Made by a program: the position numbers and the translations under genes. From Bacillus mojavensis RO-H-1 = KCTC 3706 (GTDB lineage: Bacteria > Bacillota > Bacilli > Bacillales > Bacillaceae): a DNA stretch of 64,000 bases. The number at the start of each line of letters is the position of its first letter. The stretch's first letter is position 1. The notes under the pieces were generated by a model. That model saw only the letters and a list, made by a program, of their open reading frames with translations. It ran no database searches and was not told the origin of the DNA. Positions 12,323 through 21,059 of the stretch are shown here, piece by piece. The stretch spans positions 124,001-188,000 of the forward strand of contig NZ_JH600284.1 of NCBI RefSeq assembly GCF_000245335.1. The letters run 5' to 3'.

Positions 12323-13084
12323 ATGGTGAAAGGGATTTACACCAAAAGTTTTCTGGAACGGAATCAAACTGAGTTCCCGGAATGGCAAAGAATCGCTTTT
12401 GAGCTATTAGCAGAAACTGTGGCGGATGACGCGGATACGTTTCCTTGTATTCCCGGCCGTCAGGCATTTCTGACTGATCAGCTTCGCATTGCCTTTGCCG
12501 GGGATCCACGGGAAAACGGTACGGTGGAGGAACTGGCGCTGTTGCTTGCGGAGTATGGGAATATATCGCGAGACACCGGGAAGTACACCTCACTGGTTGT
12601 GTTATTTGATACACCGGAGGATTTGGCTGAGCATTTTTCCATTGAGGCGTATGAAGAGCTGTTTTGGAGCTTTTTAAATAGACTGAGCGAACAAGATGAA
12701 AAAGAGTGGCCGGCAGATATGCCGGCCGATCCAGAGCATTATAAGTGGGAGTTTTGTTTTAACGGCGAGCCGTATTTTATTCTGTGTGCAACGCCGGCTC
12801 ATGATGCGAGGAGAAGCCGAAGCTTCCCTTATTTTATGATCACGTTTCAGCCAAGATGGGTGTTTGAAAATCTAAATGATTCAACCGCATTTGGCCGAAA
12901 CATGAGCAGGCTGATCCGATCCCGTTTACAGGCTTACGATCAAGCTCCGATTCATCCGCATTTAGGCTGGTACGGTGGAAAGGATAATCGGGAATGGAAA
13001 CAGTATTTTCTCCGGGATGATGAAAGTCAGGTATCAAAATGCCCGTTTTCATATTTAAAGAACATGTTTAACAAAATGAAATAG
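12323..13084 (+). CDS. ycgG: YqcI/YcgG-family protein
   Basis: A 253-residue cytoplasmic protein of the YqcI/YcgG family, of unknown biochemical function. Conserved-looking features are the N-terminal FPCIPGRQAF motif, the central YKWEFCFNGEPYFILCATPAH segment and a C-terminal DDESQVSKCPF tail. No signal peptide or membrane helix is present. The ribosome site GGAGGTGG lies at about 12310-12317. Just before it is a short palindrome (AGTATC at 12295-12300, GATACT at 12304-12309), possibly an operator. It converges on ycgH. Confidence 0.85.
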   Translation: MVKGIYTKSFLERNQTEFPEWQRIAFELLAETVADDADTFPCIPGRQAFLTDQLRIAFAGDPRENGTVEELALLLAEYGNISRDTGKYTSLVVLFDTPEDLAEHFSIEAYEELFWSFLNRLSEQDEKEWPADMPADPEHYKWEFCFNGEPYFILCATPAHDARRSRSFPYFMITFQPRWVFENLNDSTAFGRNMSRLIRSRLQAYDQAPIHPHLGWYGGKDNREWKQYFLRDDESQVSKCPFSYLKNMFNKMK

Positions 13085-13085
13085 T

Positions 13086-14426
13086 TCACGAGCTGGCAGG
13101 GCGGTCTTTGTGTCCCTGCTTTTTTTGATAAATCAAGGTGACAACGGCAATGACGGCTAGAAATCCCATGCTGACAAAAAATCCGGGTCGGCTTGATTTT
13201 TCAAACAGCGTGCCGGACACAGCCGCCGCGATCAGAATTGTCGCCAAATAAATTTGCGTTTTCGCCATGGCTGCCGGATCGGTCAGCTTTTTGCTGGAGA
13301 ACAGGATAAACAGCCAAGTGTATAAAAGCATAAGCCCGGCCGCTGTTGTCATGTGCTCGTAAATATTTTTAGGCAGCACTAGAGACAGTACGATAGACAC
13401 GATAAGCCCCGCAAATGTTAATCCTAACGCGGGCCAGCATATTTTTTTGCCTTCTTTTAGAGTAAAGCATTTCGGCGCGTCGCCGTCATCGGCCATCGTA
13501 CAAAGCAATGTTGTCACAGCAAAGAGTGAAGCGACAAGGGTCGAGAAGCCCGCGATAATAAAAATGCCGTTGAAAATATCAAGAATCACTTCGAGATGAA
13601 ATCCTTTTAAAGACGTAATAAATGGGCTGTCCTGTTCTGTAAACTTGTGTAAAGGAACTAATAACAAAGCGAGCCCGATTGAAATGATATAAATAATCGC
13701 CAGCGTTGCCAGCATCAGCTTGCCTGACTTTGAGGCTTCCTCCGGCTTCTTTAAATGAACCGTCATGAGCCCCATAACTTCAATTCCGCCAAACGCGTAA
13801 AATGCATAAATAAGGCCTGTCCACAGCCCCATAGCTCCGAATGGGAAAAATTCTTTTGTCTCATTCGGAATCTGCACCTCCGGCTTTCCGCCTGACAATA
13901 TGCCGCACAAAGCCAGAATAGCAATAACGATAAACATGAAGATAGCGGCAGTTTTGATAACAGCCAGCACGTTTTCTGTTTTTTCAAAAACAGAAAGTCC
14001 GGTAAAAATAATGAGAAGCCCAAGTACAGCATAGATGGAGGCAAATACCCACAGCGGCACTTGGGGAAACCAATGCTTCGTAAATAACGAAATGGCCGTC
14101 AGCTGGCTTCCGGTAATCAGCATTTCAGATGACCAGTACACCCAGCCGTTGCTGAAGCCGGCCCACCTTCCGAATGCTTTTCTCGCATATGAACAGAATG
14201 AGCCCTTTTCAGGGTGTTTTGCCGATAGTTTGGCAAGCTGTTCGAATACAAAATACGTGCCGATCGCCGCAATGAGAAATGATAATAGAACGGAAAATCC
14301 GCTTTTTACAATTGCGATGCTGGAACCGAGAAAAAATCCTGTTCCGATTGTGCATCCAATCCCGATTAATGAAAGCTGCCACCAAGCCAGATTTCCTTTT
14401 TCTTGGTCTTTTTTTGTTTGACTCAT
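13086..14426 (-). CDS. ycgH: Amino-acid permease, APC family
   Basis: A 446-residue, 12-helix transporter of the amino acid-polyamine-organocation superfamily. Helix 1 carries the glycine-rich unwound substrate site GIGCTIGTGFFLGSS, and helix 6 has FAFGGIE-type residues (YAFGGIEVMGL). The substrate is unknown. A ribosome site AAAGGGG precedes the ATG by about 11 bases. It is divergent from ycgI, with only 130 bases between them, so the two may share control; ycgI relatives are often found next to amino-acid or amide uptake systems. Confidence 0.9.
   Translation of the reverse strand: MSQTKKDQEKGNLAWWQLSLIGIGCTIGTGFFLGSSIAIVKSGFSVLLSFLIAAIGTYFVFEQLAKLSAKHPEKGSFCSYARKAFGRWAGFSNGWVYWSSEMLITGSQLTAISLFTKHWFPQVPLWVFASIYAVLGLLIIFTGLSVFEKTENVLAVIKTAAIFMFIVIAILALCGILSGGKPEVQIPNETKEFFPFGAMGLWTGLIYAFYAFGGIEVMGLMTVHLKKPEEASKSGKLMLATLAIIYIISIGLALLLVPLHKFTEQDSPFITSLKGFHLEVILDIFNGIFIIAGFSTLVASLFAVTTLLCTMADDGDAPKCFTLKEGKKICWPALGLTFAGLIVSIVLSLVLPKNIYEHMTTAAGLMLLYTWLFILFSSKKLTDPAAMAKTQIYLATILIAAAVSGTLFEKSSRPGFFVSMGFLAVIAVVTLIYQKKQGHKDRPASS
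13096..13126 (+). terminator. Terminator of ycgG inside the 3' end of ycgH
   Basis: Stem GCAGGG / CCCTGC is followed by seven T residues on the + strand. It lies within the convergent ycgH coding end because only one base separates the two stop codons. Confidence 0.65.
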
Positions 14427-14556
14427 TTACATTCAACCCCTTTTATCTAAGGTTAGATTGCAACCCGCGCAAGGCTTATATGCATCGGATTTTTGCCTCT
14501 TTTTACATGGAGGTGATGGCAAACGTTCATACTAATAAAAAAAAGGAGCGAAGCGG

Positions 14557-15153
14557 ATGACAAAGCAATATATCGTTCAGCCGAAGAAAGGGCTCGGCCT
14601 GAAGCTGAAAAAGGGCCAGATTTTGAAGGTGGTTGATGTAGAGGGGCAGCAGGTTGCTGATTTTGTGGCGTACCATGCAAAGGATTTTTATGAGCATCTT
14701 GACCAGGGAGCGACCATTGATGCCAATCATTCCATTCATGTGAAGGTCAACGATCATATTTACTCTAATTTGTATAAACCGATGCTGACGCTCATTGAGG
14801 ATACGGTCGGCAAGCATGACCTGCTTCTGCCCGCCTGCCGTCCTGACATGAACAGGCTGTTATACGGAAAACAAAAGGACGAGTTCCAGGATACGTGTTA
14901 TGACAATATGAACCGGGCGCTTGAGCAGTTCGGTGTGCCGAAGCCGCATATGCATTATCCGTTTGCGATTTTTATGAATACTGTTTTAGATGAAAAGGGG
15001 AACCTGTCTGTGGAAACGCCCCTGTCAAATGCCGGGGATTACGTCAGACTCAGGGCGGAGATGGATTTGATTGTCGCGTTTTCCTCCTGTCCGATTGAAA
15101 AAGGAAAGTGCAATGGCGACAGTGTGACGTCCATACGGGTTGAAGTCAGCTGA
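14557..15153 (+). CDS. ycgI: DUF1989 (urea carboxylase-associated) family protein
   Basis: A 198-residue cytoplasmic protein of the DUF1989 family, often annotated as urea carboxylase-associated. Family features are the opening basic-hydrophobic segment, VEGQQVADFVAY, the cysteine motifs QDTCYDNMN and SSCPIEKG, and the PFAIFMNTV stretch, suggesting a metal or thiol centre. No reaction is established. A ribosome site AAAAAGGAGCG lies about 10 bases upstream. It is divergent from the permease ycgH. I assign family only. Confidence 0.85.
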   Translation: MTKQYIVQPKKGLGLKLKKGQILKVVDVEGQQVADFVAYHAKDFYEHLDQGATIDANHSIHVKVNDHIYSNLYKPMLTLIEDTVGKHDLLLPACRPDMNRLLYGKQKDEFQDTCYDNMNRALEQFGVPKPHMHYPFAIFMNTVLDEKGNLSVETPLSNAGDYVRLRAEMDLIVAFSSCPIEKGKCNGDSVTSIRVEVS

Positions 15154-15162
15154 TCTCACTTA

Positions 15163-15192
15163 TTCACTATGAAATAAGACCTGTGCTATAGT
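15163..15192 (+). promoter_or_regulatory. Candidate promoter of nadE
   Basis: TTCACT at 15163-15168 is 18 bases from TATAGT at 15187-15192, which is preceded by an extended -10 TG (TGC-TATAGT). Confidence 0.55.
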
Positions 15193-15284
15193 TAATATGG
15201 ATACATAACAGTCATGATTCATTTTCATCGATTTAGGGAAATGATTCAGTAAATAAGCAATAATGTACAGGAGGAATGATTGGG

Positions 15285-16103
15285 ATGAGCATGCAGGAAA
15301 AGATTATGCGTGAATTACATGTGAAGCCCTCAATTGATCCAAAGCAAGAAATTGAGGACAGAGTCAATTTTTTAAAACAATATGTAAAGAAAACCGGCGC
15401 TAAAGGACTTGTGCTTGGCATCAGCGGCGGCCAAGATTCCACACTTGCGGGAAGACTGGCTCAGCTTGCAGTGGAAAGCATTCGCGAGGAGGGCGGAGAC
15501 GCTCAATTTATCGCGGTCCGTCTTCCGCACGGCACACAGCAGGATGAAGATGATGCCCAGCTCGCTCTGAAGTTTATCAAGCCGGATAAATCATGGAAAT
15601 TTGACATTCAATCAACAGTCAGCGCTTTTGCAGATCAATATCAGCAAGAGACAGGCGATAAGCTGACAGACTTTAATAAAGGAAACGTAAAAGCGAGAAC
15701 GAGAATGATTGCTCAATACGCGATCGGCGGGCAAGAAGGCCTTCTTGTGATTGGAACAGACCATGCGGCCGAAGCCGTGACTGGTTTCTTTACGAAGTAC
15801 GGTGACGGAGGCGCAGATCTTCTGCCGCTGACAGGCTTAACAAAGCGTCAGGGAAGAAGCCTGCTGAAAGAGCTGGGTGCACCAGAACGCTTATACTTAA
15901 AAGAACCGACTGCTGATCTGCTGGATGAAAAGCCGCAGCAGTCCGATGAAACTGAGCTAGGCATTTCCTATGATGAAATTGACGATTATCTCGAAGGAAA
16001 AGAAGTATCGGCGAAAGCGTCAGAAGCGCTGGAGAAACGCTACAGCATGACGGAGCATAAGCGCCAGGTTCCAGCTTCTATGTTTGATGACTGGTGGAAA
16101 TAA
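15285..16103 (+). CDS. nadE: NH3-dependent NAD synthetase
   Basis: Converts deamido-NAD, ATP and ammonia to NAD, the final step of NAD biosynthesis. The protein has 272 residues. The N-type ATP pyrophosphatase P-loop SGGQDS is at residues 47-52. Other family segments are [33 protein letters not shown] and the C-terminal KRQVPASMF. The ATG at 15285 lies 9 bases after the AGGAGG site; an earlier ATG at 15276 overlaps that site and is rejected. It is monocistronic, with its own terminator. Confidence 0.97.
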   Translation: MSMQEKIMRELHVKPSIDPKQEIEDRVNFLKQYVKKTGAKGLVLGISGGQDSTLAGRLAQLAVESIREEGGDAQFIAVRLPHGTQQDEDDAQLALKFIKPDKSWKFDIQSTVSAFADQYQQETGDKLTDFNKGNVKARTRMIAQYAIGGQEGLLVIGTDHAAEAVTGFFTKYGDGGADLLPLTGLTKRQGRSLLKELGAPERLYLKEPTADLLDEKPQQSDETELGISYDEIDDYLEGKEVSAKASEALEKRYSMTEHKRQVPASMFDDWWK

Positions 16104-16108
16104 CATGA

Positions 16109-16140
16109 TAAAAAGCCCACTCTCGGAGTGGGCTTTTTAT
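16109..16140 (+). terminator. Terminator after nadE
   Basis: A 12-bp stem AAAAGCCCACTC / GAGTGGGCTTTT with a TCG loop is followed by T residues. Confidence 0.9.
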
Positions 16141-16187
16141 TTATTGATTCCTTTACATGTATCAGGGACATATTTTCAAAACGTTTT

Positions 16188-16781
16188 TTATTTGATGCGG
16201 ATATGATTCAGCTTCACCATTAATCTGTCAGTGAACCTTCGCAGGCTGCCTCTCGAATCAGGCTCAAGCGGCAGATTTGCTTGGGAAGCAATCGTTTCTG
16301 CGACCTGCTGAATAGACATTTGGTCTGTATGGAGATGTTCTGTGAAAAGGCTATCAGACAGGCTGTTGATGCAGCGGTCGATTTGCTTTGCGGCCCAGGA
16401 GTTTTTTCCTTCCGCTCTGGTGCGCAGGCGTTTCAGCAATGTTTCCTTTGAAGCCAGCAGGGTAAAGTGATGAATTATCCGGCCGTCCTGTCTCAGCCTG
16501 CCAATAATGTCATCGAAGTATTGATCGTTCGTAATGGTCATAGGCACAATGATGATGCCCTGATATGTATCTGACAAATAGGAAAGCATGCTGTAATTGA
16601 ATTCCCGCCACAGCGGGTAGCTTTGAAAGTCGTCTTCAGCGATATCCGGCGGTATCATTGAACGCATCGCGAACCCCATCTTTTCAGGATCATATACGTA
16701 AGACGGTTTCAGCCTTCTATGCAGTTCAAACGCCGTTTGTGTTTTTCCGGAACCGAACGCCCCGTTTATCCACACGATCAT
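16188..16781 (-). CDS. tmrB: Tunicamycin resistance ATP-binding protein
   Basis: A P-loop protein of 197 residues that in B. subtilis confers tunicamycin resistance when overexpressed; it is membrane-associated and thought to act on or bind the drug. The Walker A motif GAFGSGKT is at residues 7-14. An amphipathic C-terminal helix ([14 protein letters not shown]) matches the segment reported to anchor TmrB to the membrane. A GGGG-rich ribosome site precedes the ATG. It lies just downstream, on the same strand, of an accessory isomerase-like gene. Confidence 0.93.
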   Translation of the reverse strand: MIVWINGAFGSGKTQTAFELHRRLKPSYVYDPEKMGFAMRSMIPPDIAEDDFQSYPLWREFNYSMLSYLSDTYQGIIIVPMTITNDQYFDDIIGRLRQDGRIIHHFTLLASKETLLKRLRTRAEGKNSWAAKQIDRCINSLSDSLFTEHLHTDQMSIQQVAETIASQANLPLEPDSRGSLRRFTDRLMVKLNHIRIK

Positions 16782-16811
16782 CGTGATTTCCCCCTTTTTG
16801 TTTATGATACA

Positions 16812-16837
16812 TAAAAAGACCCTTCGATCGAAGAGTC
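16812..16837 (-). terminator. Terminator of the isomerase-like gene
   Basis: On the minus strand, stem GACTCTTCG / CGAAGGGTC with a 2-base spacer is followed by TTTTTAT. The hairpin overlaps the stop codon of the gene at 16836. Confidence 0.7.
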
Positions 16838-17624
16838 AGCGGGAAAAAACAGCCGTATATTCGCGGAGCGATTCTTTTATATGCGTGAAGGCATGTTCTC
16901 CAAAATACTCAAGAGAAACAAAACCATCATATTGTCTGTTTATCAGTTTTTTTAAAAATGCTTTTTGATCGAGATCTCCTTGAAAAATCGGAGTGGGTTC
17001 GCTTAGATACCAGTTATTAAAATTCCAGCGATAGTTTTTCAAATGGATATGGCTGATCGTATGAAAGGTTTTTTCTAAAGCCGGCAGCTGGTCAATTCGG
17101 TTCACGTGCAGATTTGACCCGTCAAAAATCGTTCGGAGTCTCGGATGGGCGACATCCTTCAAAAATGTTAAAGCAGCTTCAGGTGTATCGGCATACGTAT
17201 CGTAATGAATTTCCAGACCGATATTTACCTCATAGCCGTCTGCTATTTGCACAGCCTGCTGAAATTGTTCAACCGCACGCAGCCATTTTTCTGGCGACGT
17301 TCTGTTTGACGCCTGATTCCCGGCAAATACGCGAATGAGCGGGCTGTGAAGCTGTCTCGCCGCCCGAAGCCCTTTTCTCACTGCTTCTTTTGTCTCTTCT
17401 TCTCCTTGTGTCACAAAATCGGTGTATAAGCTGACCGCGGGCACCTTCAAATTATGTTGCTGCAGCAGAGTATAAAGGTCGTCCAGCGGCCCGAAGTCCT
17501 GTTCATACTGTTCGATGTGGCCGTACCACAAATCAATCCCGTCAAAGGACTGCTCCTTCGCAAAGGAAATGACGTCCATTATATTTTGCTTTTTACATCC
17601 GGTTGTACAAAAGCTTAATTTCAT
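16836..17624 (-). CDS. Sugar phosphate isomerase/epimerase-like TIM-barrel protein
   Basis: A 262-residue protein of the xylose isomerase-like / AP endonuclease 2 superfamily. Family features are the N-terminal beta strand with FDGIDLWYGH, the metal-site glutamate in IGLEIHYDTYADT, the aspartate and histidine in TIFDGSNLHVNR and HIHLKNYRW, and a late glutamate in FVSLEYFGEHA. These fit a divalent-metal isomerase or epimerase, but the substrate is not deducible. The start at 17624 follows a GGGAGGG site; an upstream in-frame ATG would overlap that site. This gene is not between tmrB and aroK in the 168 map I know, so it looks like strain-specific content. Confidence 0.82.
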   Translation of the reverse strand: MKLSFCTTGCKKQNIMDVISFAKEQSFDGIDLWYGHIEQYEQDFGPLDDLYTLLQQHNLKVPAVSLYTDFVTQGEEETKEAVRKGLRAARQLHSPLIRVFAGNQASNRTSPEKWLRAVEQFQQAVQIADGYEVNIGLEIHYDTYADTPEAALTFLKDVAHPRLRTIFDGSNLHVNRIDQLPALEKTFHTISHIHLKNYRWNFNNWYLSEPTPIFQGDLDQKAFLKKLINRQYDGFVSLEYFGEHAFTHIKESLREYTAVFSR

Positions 17625-17971
17625 CTCAATCCCTCCCGTCATCTTTTTCCCTGATGAAAAACGGATAAACGCAGTTAGAGAAAGGGCGTTTTTAATCATT
17701 TAATGCTTTTTTGCGTCGAAGTATTAAATTATGTATGAAAATGTTGTACAATGAATTTCATCCGACCAAGAAGGTTGAACGCAAAAAAGAAACGGAGCCG
17801 GCTGCTCAAAAACGACGTTTCGTCCATTGCGTTTTCTCATGTTTTATTGTAGGAAAGCTTGAACGGATGACGATGAAATAGAGAAAGCCCGAGCCGGTAC
17901 CTATATAAATATTCGCAAAATCAGCATATAATGAAGATAAACTTTCATTCCTTAGGAGGATTTCGCCGAAG
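17625..17971. other. Gene-free interval between the isomerase-like gene and aroK
   Basis: About 350 bases without a supported gene. It holds an AT-rich inverted repeat (TTAATGCTT / AAGTATTAA at about 17700-17727), which may be an operator or weak terminator, and a TATAAT -10 hexamer at 17927-17932 that probably belongs to the aroK promoter. I could not assign a convincing -35. No tRNA or structured RNA was recognised. Confidence 0.4.
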
Positions 17972-18532
17972 ATGAACGCTAAACGAGCCATCCCAGTAAG
18001 AGAAAGAAATATCGTCCTGATTGGATTCATGGGTGTAGGAAAAACGACAATCGGCCAATTGGTCGCTAAGAAATTATATAGAGATTTTATCGATATTGAC
18101 CAAGAAATCGAAAAGGATTTCAACATGTCGATCCCTGAGATGTTTGAAAAAAAAGGTGAAGACTTTTTCCGGAAAACAGAAAAAGAATATATCCTGAATT
18201 TATGCCATCATACAAGATTTAAAATTGTCTCACTTGGCGGAGGCTCTTTTAAACAAGAGGAAATCAGAAAATGCTGTCTGGAACATTGTCTGGTGCTTCA
18301 CCTCGATCTGTCTTGGGAGAACTGGAAGCAGCGCGCGAATTTGCTGATCGAAAGCCGCCCGGTGCTGCATAATCGGTCAATGGACGAAATGGAGCAGCTG
18401 TTTAACGAGAGAAAAGTCATTTATGATAAGCACAATTCAAAAGTGGAAACAGACAACCTTGCTCCCGACGAGATTGCAGATTACATTGTGGAGACGCTAA
18501 AAATCGGCTGGGATCTTTATCAGCCAATGTAA
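17972..18532 (+). CDS. aroK: Shikimate kinase
   Basis: Phosphorylates shikimate to shikimate 3-phosphate in the chorismate pathway to aromatic amino acids. The protein has 186 residues. The P-loop GFMGVGKTT starts near residue 18. The shikimate-binding DIDQEIEK, the FRKTEKEYI arginine motif and the SLGGGSF glycine loop follow in family order, and ESRPVL contains the lid arginine. The ATG is preceded by AGGAGGA at about 17955-17961. It is a single gene with its own terminator. Confidence 0.95.
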   Translation: MNAKRAIPVRERNIVLIGFMGVGKTTIGQLVAKKLYRDFIDIDQEIEKDFNMSIPEMFEKKGEDFFRKTEKEYILNLCHHTRFKIVSLGGGSFKQEEIRKCCLEHCLVLHLDLSWENWKQRANLLIESRPVLHNRSMDEMEQLFNERKVIYDKHNSKVETDNLAPDEIADYIVETLKIGWDLYQPM

Positions 18533-18560
18533 AAGCCGTGCGGGATGCACGGCTTTTTTT
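18531..18560 (+). terminator. Terminator after aroK
   Basis: Stem AAAAGCCGTG / CACGGCTTTT with a CGGGATG-type loop is followed by eight T residues. Confidence 0.9.
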
Positions 18561-18895
18561 TATCGCTTTACGCCTTGGATGAATATCGCTTTTAAGCTAA
18601 AGGATTCAGGCTTTCCGTTTTGTGTCTATGGGCCTTCGTCAGACGCTGTCCCTTTCTGAAAGTGTATATATATTGGCAGCGGCTTTTTCTTCCGCAAAAG
18701 ATGAAGCAACGTCAACCATTCCCTGCGTCGCATCAATGCCGATGCATTCTTGGACATAAGGGGCAAATGCCAGCACCGTATGGCCCGCTCCCGCTCCGCA
18801 TCAAGCACTTGCTGCTCTGCACAGCATTCCGCAAATTTGATCAGCATCGTTAAATCTTCCCCATCAGCAAATACCTTCTCATCACGATACATCAC
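18560..18895 (-). pseudogene. ycgJ: Decayed SAM-dependent methyltransferase (ycgJ remnant)
   Basis: Read on the minus strand from 18895, the start MMYRDEKVFADGEDL and AEQQVLDA fit the N-terminus of a class I methyltransferase. A deletion then removes the glycine-rich SAM loop and shifts frame. In the next frame the classical continuation LAFAPYVQECIGIDAT and MVDVASSFAEEK is recognisable. A further frame break leads to a short C-terminal piece GKPESFSLKAIFIQGVKR ending at the TAA at 18560-18562. Roughly half of a normal ~210-residue protein is gone. Position between aroK and a LysR gene matches ycgJ of 168. It cannot encode a functional enzyme. Confidence 0.78.
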
Positions 18896-18966
18896 AGCGT
18901 TTTTCGAAAACGGAGTTTCGTTTGGCCAAATGAACCAGCTCTTTCATCTTTGTTTGTTATGATATG

Positions 18967-19863
18967 GATGATGTTAGCAATTTCTGTTATGATCATTTTT
19001 ATATCTTGGACGAAGCGGCGGAGCACCTTCATATCGCCCAGCCTTCTCTCAGCCAGCAAATCAAGAAGCTGGAGACGGAGCTGGGGCTTACTCTTTTTCA
19101 CAGGTCACACGGCTCTGATACGCTGACACCGCACGGCCGCCGTTTCATTGAAAAGGCTGAGGACATCATTCGATTAAGGGACGACTTGCTGGTGAAGATG
19201 CAGGCAGGACTGGGGCACAAGCTTTCGATCTGTAACAGGGAGATATACCTTTCCCCCGGCTTCTGAAGCAGTTTTTGGCGCATTATTCCCATGTGGAGGT
19301 TCAGCTTATCGAACAAGACCCGGCTGCCTTAGAGGAGATAACGGCAAAGGGAGAGGTTATCCTTGCCGATTGAGGACGAGAGGTTCTCCATCGAACCCTT
19401 GCTGACTGAGCAGATCGTTCTTGCCGTATCAAAGGAAAAACAAAGGTGGATGCCGCTCGAAATGACTGCACTGATTGATAAAGCACTGGAAGGTGAGGGA
19501 AGCCGTGCGTGCCGCTTGAGATGGCAAAGCACGTTCCTTTTATTTTGCTGAAGGGGGGATACGGTTTTCGCCGGATGGTACTTGACCTATGTGCGGAAAG
19601 CGGCTTTAAGCCAAACGCCGCGTTTAAAACGAGCACATCAAAATCGCGCAATCCCTTGTCGCAAACGGTTTGGGGTAACCCTGGCGCCAAATATGGTCAA
19701 AAGGGACAAAGATCCGGGTGTCATCTATTTATCGCTTCAATCCGCGCCTTCACGCACTCTTGTTTTTGTATTTTAAAAAAACCGCTATGTCAGTCTGACC
19801 GCACAGGCCTTTATGGACTTTAGCCGGGAATCGGTTAAACAAACGTTTGATCAAGAAGAGTGA
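18967..19863 (+). pseudogene. ycgK: Multiply frameshifted LysR-family regulator (ycgK remnant)
   Basis: Almost a full LysR regulator is readable but only by changing frame at least four times. The winged helix-turn-helix AAEHLHIAQPSLSQQIKKLE is intact near 19015-19075, followed by ELGLTLFHRS. After frame breaks come LLKQFLAHYSHVEVQLIEQD (about 19265), LPIEDERFSIEPLLTEQIVL (about 19362), MAKHVPFILLKGGYGFRRMV (about 19518), VTLAPNMVKRDKDPGVIYL (about 19678) and MDFSRESVKQTFDQEE ending at the TGA at 19861-19863. The breaks are small indels, consistent with recent relaxed selection. It is divergent from the equally dead ycgJ, so a regulator-target pair was lost together. Confidence 0.82.
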
Positions 19864-20020
19864 GTATGGTGTTCAAGGATAGAAGCCTATTCATCACAAG
19901 AACGAATTCACATCGAGGGATTGAATTAGAAATTAGATGTTAAAAAATTTAGAAAATAGGTTCAAAACGTGATAGTATAGAATAAACTAAATCTTATTAA
20001 ACAAAGGAGAATAATCGGAA

Positions 20021-20977
20021 ATGCAACTATTCGATATGCCACTCGATCAATTGCAAACGTATAAGCCTGACAAAACTGCCCAAAAAGATTTTTCTGAGTT
20101 TTGGAAGTCCTCTTTGAATGAGCTTGCCGAAGTTCAAGCAGTTCCTGACTTACAGCCGGTTGATTATCCTGCTGATGGAGTGAAGGTATACCGCCTTACA
20201 TATAAAAGTTTTGGAAATGCCAGCATTGCCGGATGGTATGCGGTGCCTGACAAAGAAGGCCCGCATCCGGCGATCGTCAAATATCACGGCTACAATGCAA
20301 GCTATGACGGAGACATTCATGAAATGGTCAATTGGGCGCTGCACGGATACGCTGCGTTCGGCATGCTTGTCCGCGGCCAGCAGGGCAGCGAGGACACCAG
20401 TATTTCTCCGCACGGACACGCATTGGGCTGGATGACGAAAGGAATTCTTGATAAAGATACATACTACTACCGGGGAGTTTATTTGGACGCCGTCCGCGCG
20501 CTTGAAGTCATCAGCAGCTTTGATGAAGTCGACGAAACGAGAATCGGCGTGACAGGCGGAAGCCAGGGCGGAGGCATAACCATTGCGGCCGCTGCTCTGT
20601 CAGATATTCCGAAAGCCGCTGTTGCTGATTATCCTTATTTAAGCAATTTCGAGCGAGCCATCGATGTGGCGCTTGAACAGCCGTATCTCGAAATCAATTC
20701 CTTTTTCAGAAGAAATGGCAGCCCGGAAACAGAAGAGCGGGCCATGAATACACTAACGTATTTCGATATTATGAATCTGGCTGACAGGGTGAAGGTGCCT
20801 GTACTGATGTCGATCGGGCTGATTGACAAGATTACGCCGCCTTCTACTGTGTTTGCGGCCTATAACCATCTGGAGACAGAAAAAGAGCTGAAGGTGTACC
20901 GCTACTTTGGGCATGAGTATATTCCTGCCTTTCAAACGGAAAAGCTTGCCTTTTTTAAGCAGCATCTTAAAGGCTGA
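20021..20977 (+). CDS. cah: Cephalosporin-C deacetylase / acetyl xylan esterase
   Basis: Carbohydrate esterase family 7 enzyme, 318 residues, that removes acetyl groups from cephalosporin C and short acetylated xylo-oligosaccharides; it is cytoplasmic, with no signal peptide. The nucleophile motif GGSQGG is at residues 179-184 (Ser181). The acid Asp lies in the LIDKITPP segment, and the catalytic His in the C-terminal YFGHEY motif. The RGQQGS loop typical of CE7 enzymes is also present. An AAAGGAG ribosome site lies about 11 bases before the ATG. It is followed by a terminator. Confidence 0.95.
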   Translation: MQLFDMPLDQLQTYKPDKTAQKDFSEFWKSSLNELAEVQAVPDLQPVDYPADGVKVYRLTYKSFGNASIAGWYAVPDKEGPHPAIVKYHGYNASYDGDIHEMVNWALHGYAAFGMLVRGQQGSEDTSISPHGHALGWMTKGILDKDTYYYRGVYLDAVRALEVISSFDEVDETRIGVTGGSQGGGITIAAAALSDIPKAAVADYPYLSNFERAIDVALEQPYLEINSFFRRNGSPETEERAMNTLTYFDIMNLADRVKVPVLMSIGLIDKITPPSTVFAAYNHLETEKELKVYRYFGHEYIPAFQTEKLAFFKQHLKG

Positions 20978-20987
20978 CAGACGTGAA

Positions 20988-21017
20988 GAGCCGCCGCATC
21001 ATCGGGCGGTTTTTTTC
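20988..21017 (+). terminator. Terminator after cah
   Basis: Stem CCGCC / GGCGG with a short loop is followed by seven T residues, ahead of ycgL. Confidence 0.75.
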
Positions 21018-21059
21018 TTGCAGACAGCCGGAATGAGAAAAGAAGGGAGACGAATATAT

